A stretch of DNA of 5,826 nucleotides, taken from positions 1 to 5,826 of the forward strand of contig JAQCNK010000077.1 of the NCBI GenBank assembly GCA_028275075.1, written 5' to 3'. This DNA comes from Haloarcula sp. (GTDB taxonomy: Archaea; Halobacteriota; Halobacteria; Halobacteriales; Haloarculaceae). Numbering within the stretch: the first letter of the stretch is position 1; the number at the start of each line of letters is the position of its first letter. Shown piece after piece: positions 5,093-5,826 of the stretch. The notes under the pieces were generated by a model. The model worked only from the letters and a program-made list of their open reading frames with translations. It had not been told where the DNA came from and did not search any database. Made by a program: the position numbers and the translations under genes.

Positions 5093-5826
5093 CTACTCAG
5101 TGGGTCTGAGGAGGTCTGCAAGGGTAACCAGCGATCCCAGCGCCCAACCGAGAGGCGTGGAGAGAGCCACCCACATGATGACGTAGCCGACGCCTTCCAG
5201 CTCGAACGTCCGTGAAAACGTCTCTGCGAGACCGATAGGTGCGAGCGCGTTGGCCAGCAACCACCGGGCTATGGCGGTGCTGTTCGGAAGGACAACGGCG
5301 GCCAGCGTTTTCGAGAACAGCGCGGCGACGACCGGCGGTAAGAAGATGGCCGTCATCGCGAGCGGGTACGCGAGCAGGACTGTCGTAGCCCGGCCGCCGA
5401 CCGACCGCCCTCCGACAGCGAGCGCCGCTGCGACGGTCGCGACGAAGCCGGCTAACGCGATCGCGAGAACGCCGCCGGAGATGAGGGCGAGTTCGAACCG
5501 GGCAAGGGCGGCGAGCGCGCCCCAGACCAGTAGCGAGAGCGCGACGACGCCGAGCAGGCCGAGACTGGCCGCGGTGCGTCCGACACGGCGGGTCTGAAAC
5601 CGGATGAACGCACCCAGCAACACCAGTGGATAAACCAGCGTGATGATCGGGATGCCCAACACCGACCACAGGCGGTACAAAACCATACCCAACTGACTGT
5701 CTGGCTGCCACGTTCCCAGTACTGTGTCGCGCGCGCCCCGCTGTCTTGGGTATACCAGCCCCATCCACGTCTCATGTAACCGGCGGAAATCGACGCGAAG
5801 ACCCTCAATAACTCCGTTGCTCCCGA
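5093..5826 (-). CDS. Multi-pass membrane protein, unknown function, 5' end off the window
   Basis: An Ala/Leu/Val-rich integral membrane protein ending in LLRPTE with a TAG stop. Numbering from the ATG at 5764, hydrophobic segments lie at about 34-54, 66-88, 91-117, 126-150 and 191-216, with a weaker one at 163-181, giving five or six membrane passes. Charged loops such as RFQTRRVGR follow the first. The frame stays open upstream of that ATG to the right edge, adding 20 residues that include LRVDFRRLHETW, and this amphipathic text runs smoothly into MGLVYPRQRG. There is no ATG, GTG or TTG in those 20 codons, so either translation starts at 5764 or, more likely, the gene starts beyond the window; 243 residues are visible. 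I recognise no transporter or enzyme motif. The overlapping frame 5097-5768 is Arg-rich and is a shadow. Confidence 0.8.
   Translation of the reverse strand, partial: GSNGVIEGLRVDFRRLHETWMGLVYPRQRGARDTVLGTWQPDSQLGMVLYRLWSVLGIPIITLVYPLVLLGAFIRFQTRRVGRTAASLGLLGVVALSLLVWGALAALARFELALISGGVLAIALAGFVATVAAALAVGGRSVGGRATTVLLAYPLAMTAIFLPPVVAALFSKTLAAVVLPNSTAIARWLLANALAPIGLAETFSRTFELEGVGYVIMWVALSTPLGWALGSLVTLADLLRPTE

Noticed and set aside
5096..5110. CTCAG/CTGAG hairpin at the end of the membrane protein gene
   Set aside because: Only 5 bp and inside the coding sequence before the stop on the minus strand; too short to call a terminator.
5097..5768. 223-residue Arg-rich minus-strand frame
   Set aside because: Same strand but shifted relative to the membrane protein; Arg-rich composition is typical of the wrong frame in GC-rich DNA, while the alternative frame gives clear membrane segments.

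Overview
The window looks like chromosomal DNA from a haloarchaeon (class Halobacteria). GC content is high with a strong third-position GC preference, the predicted soluble proteins are very acidic (DnaK ends in a Glu/Asp-rich tail), AT-rich TATA-like boxes lie about 25-35 bases before start codons with no clear Shine-Dalgarno sequence, and several proteins are of types familiar from halophilic archaea. I cannot name the genus with confidence.

Layout, left to right: (1) bases 1-203 are a non-coding leader holding the presumed dnaK promoter. (2) 204-2111, + strand: dnaK, the Hsp70 chaperone, complete. (3) 2217-2732, - strand: a small secreted or pilin-like protein lying antisense between the two chaperone genes. 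(4) 2878-4017, + strand: dnaJ, the Hsp40 co-chaperone, complete. (5) 4061-4816, + strand: a 251-residue protein resembling the N-terminal part of an acyl-CoA synthetase/AMP-binding (ANL) enzyme but without the nucleotide-binding P-loop. (6) 4808-4990, - strand: a 60-residue protein with two membrane segments, whose stop overlaps the stop of gene 5. (7) 5093-5826, - strand: a multi-pass membrane protein whose reading frame stays open to the right edge, so its true start is probably outside the window.

Functionally, DnaK and DnaJ form the ATP-driven protein-folding pair. GrpE, the third partner, is not in the window and may lie to the left. The chaperone genes are not one transcription unit here, because the opposing pilin-like gene separates them and dnaJ appears to have its own promoter. 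The downstream genes have no evident link to folding.

I see no IS element, CRISPR array, tRNA or rRNA, and no clear multi-gene novel system. The points most worth a second look are the P-loop-less ANL-like protein next to dnaJ, the pilin-like protein with a good prepilin-peptidase site and a calcium-loop-like motif, and an imperfect inverted repeat that brackets the predicted TATA box of that pilin-like gene.
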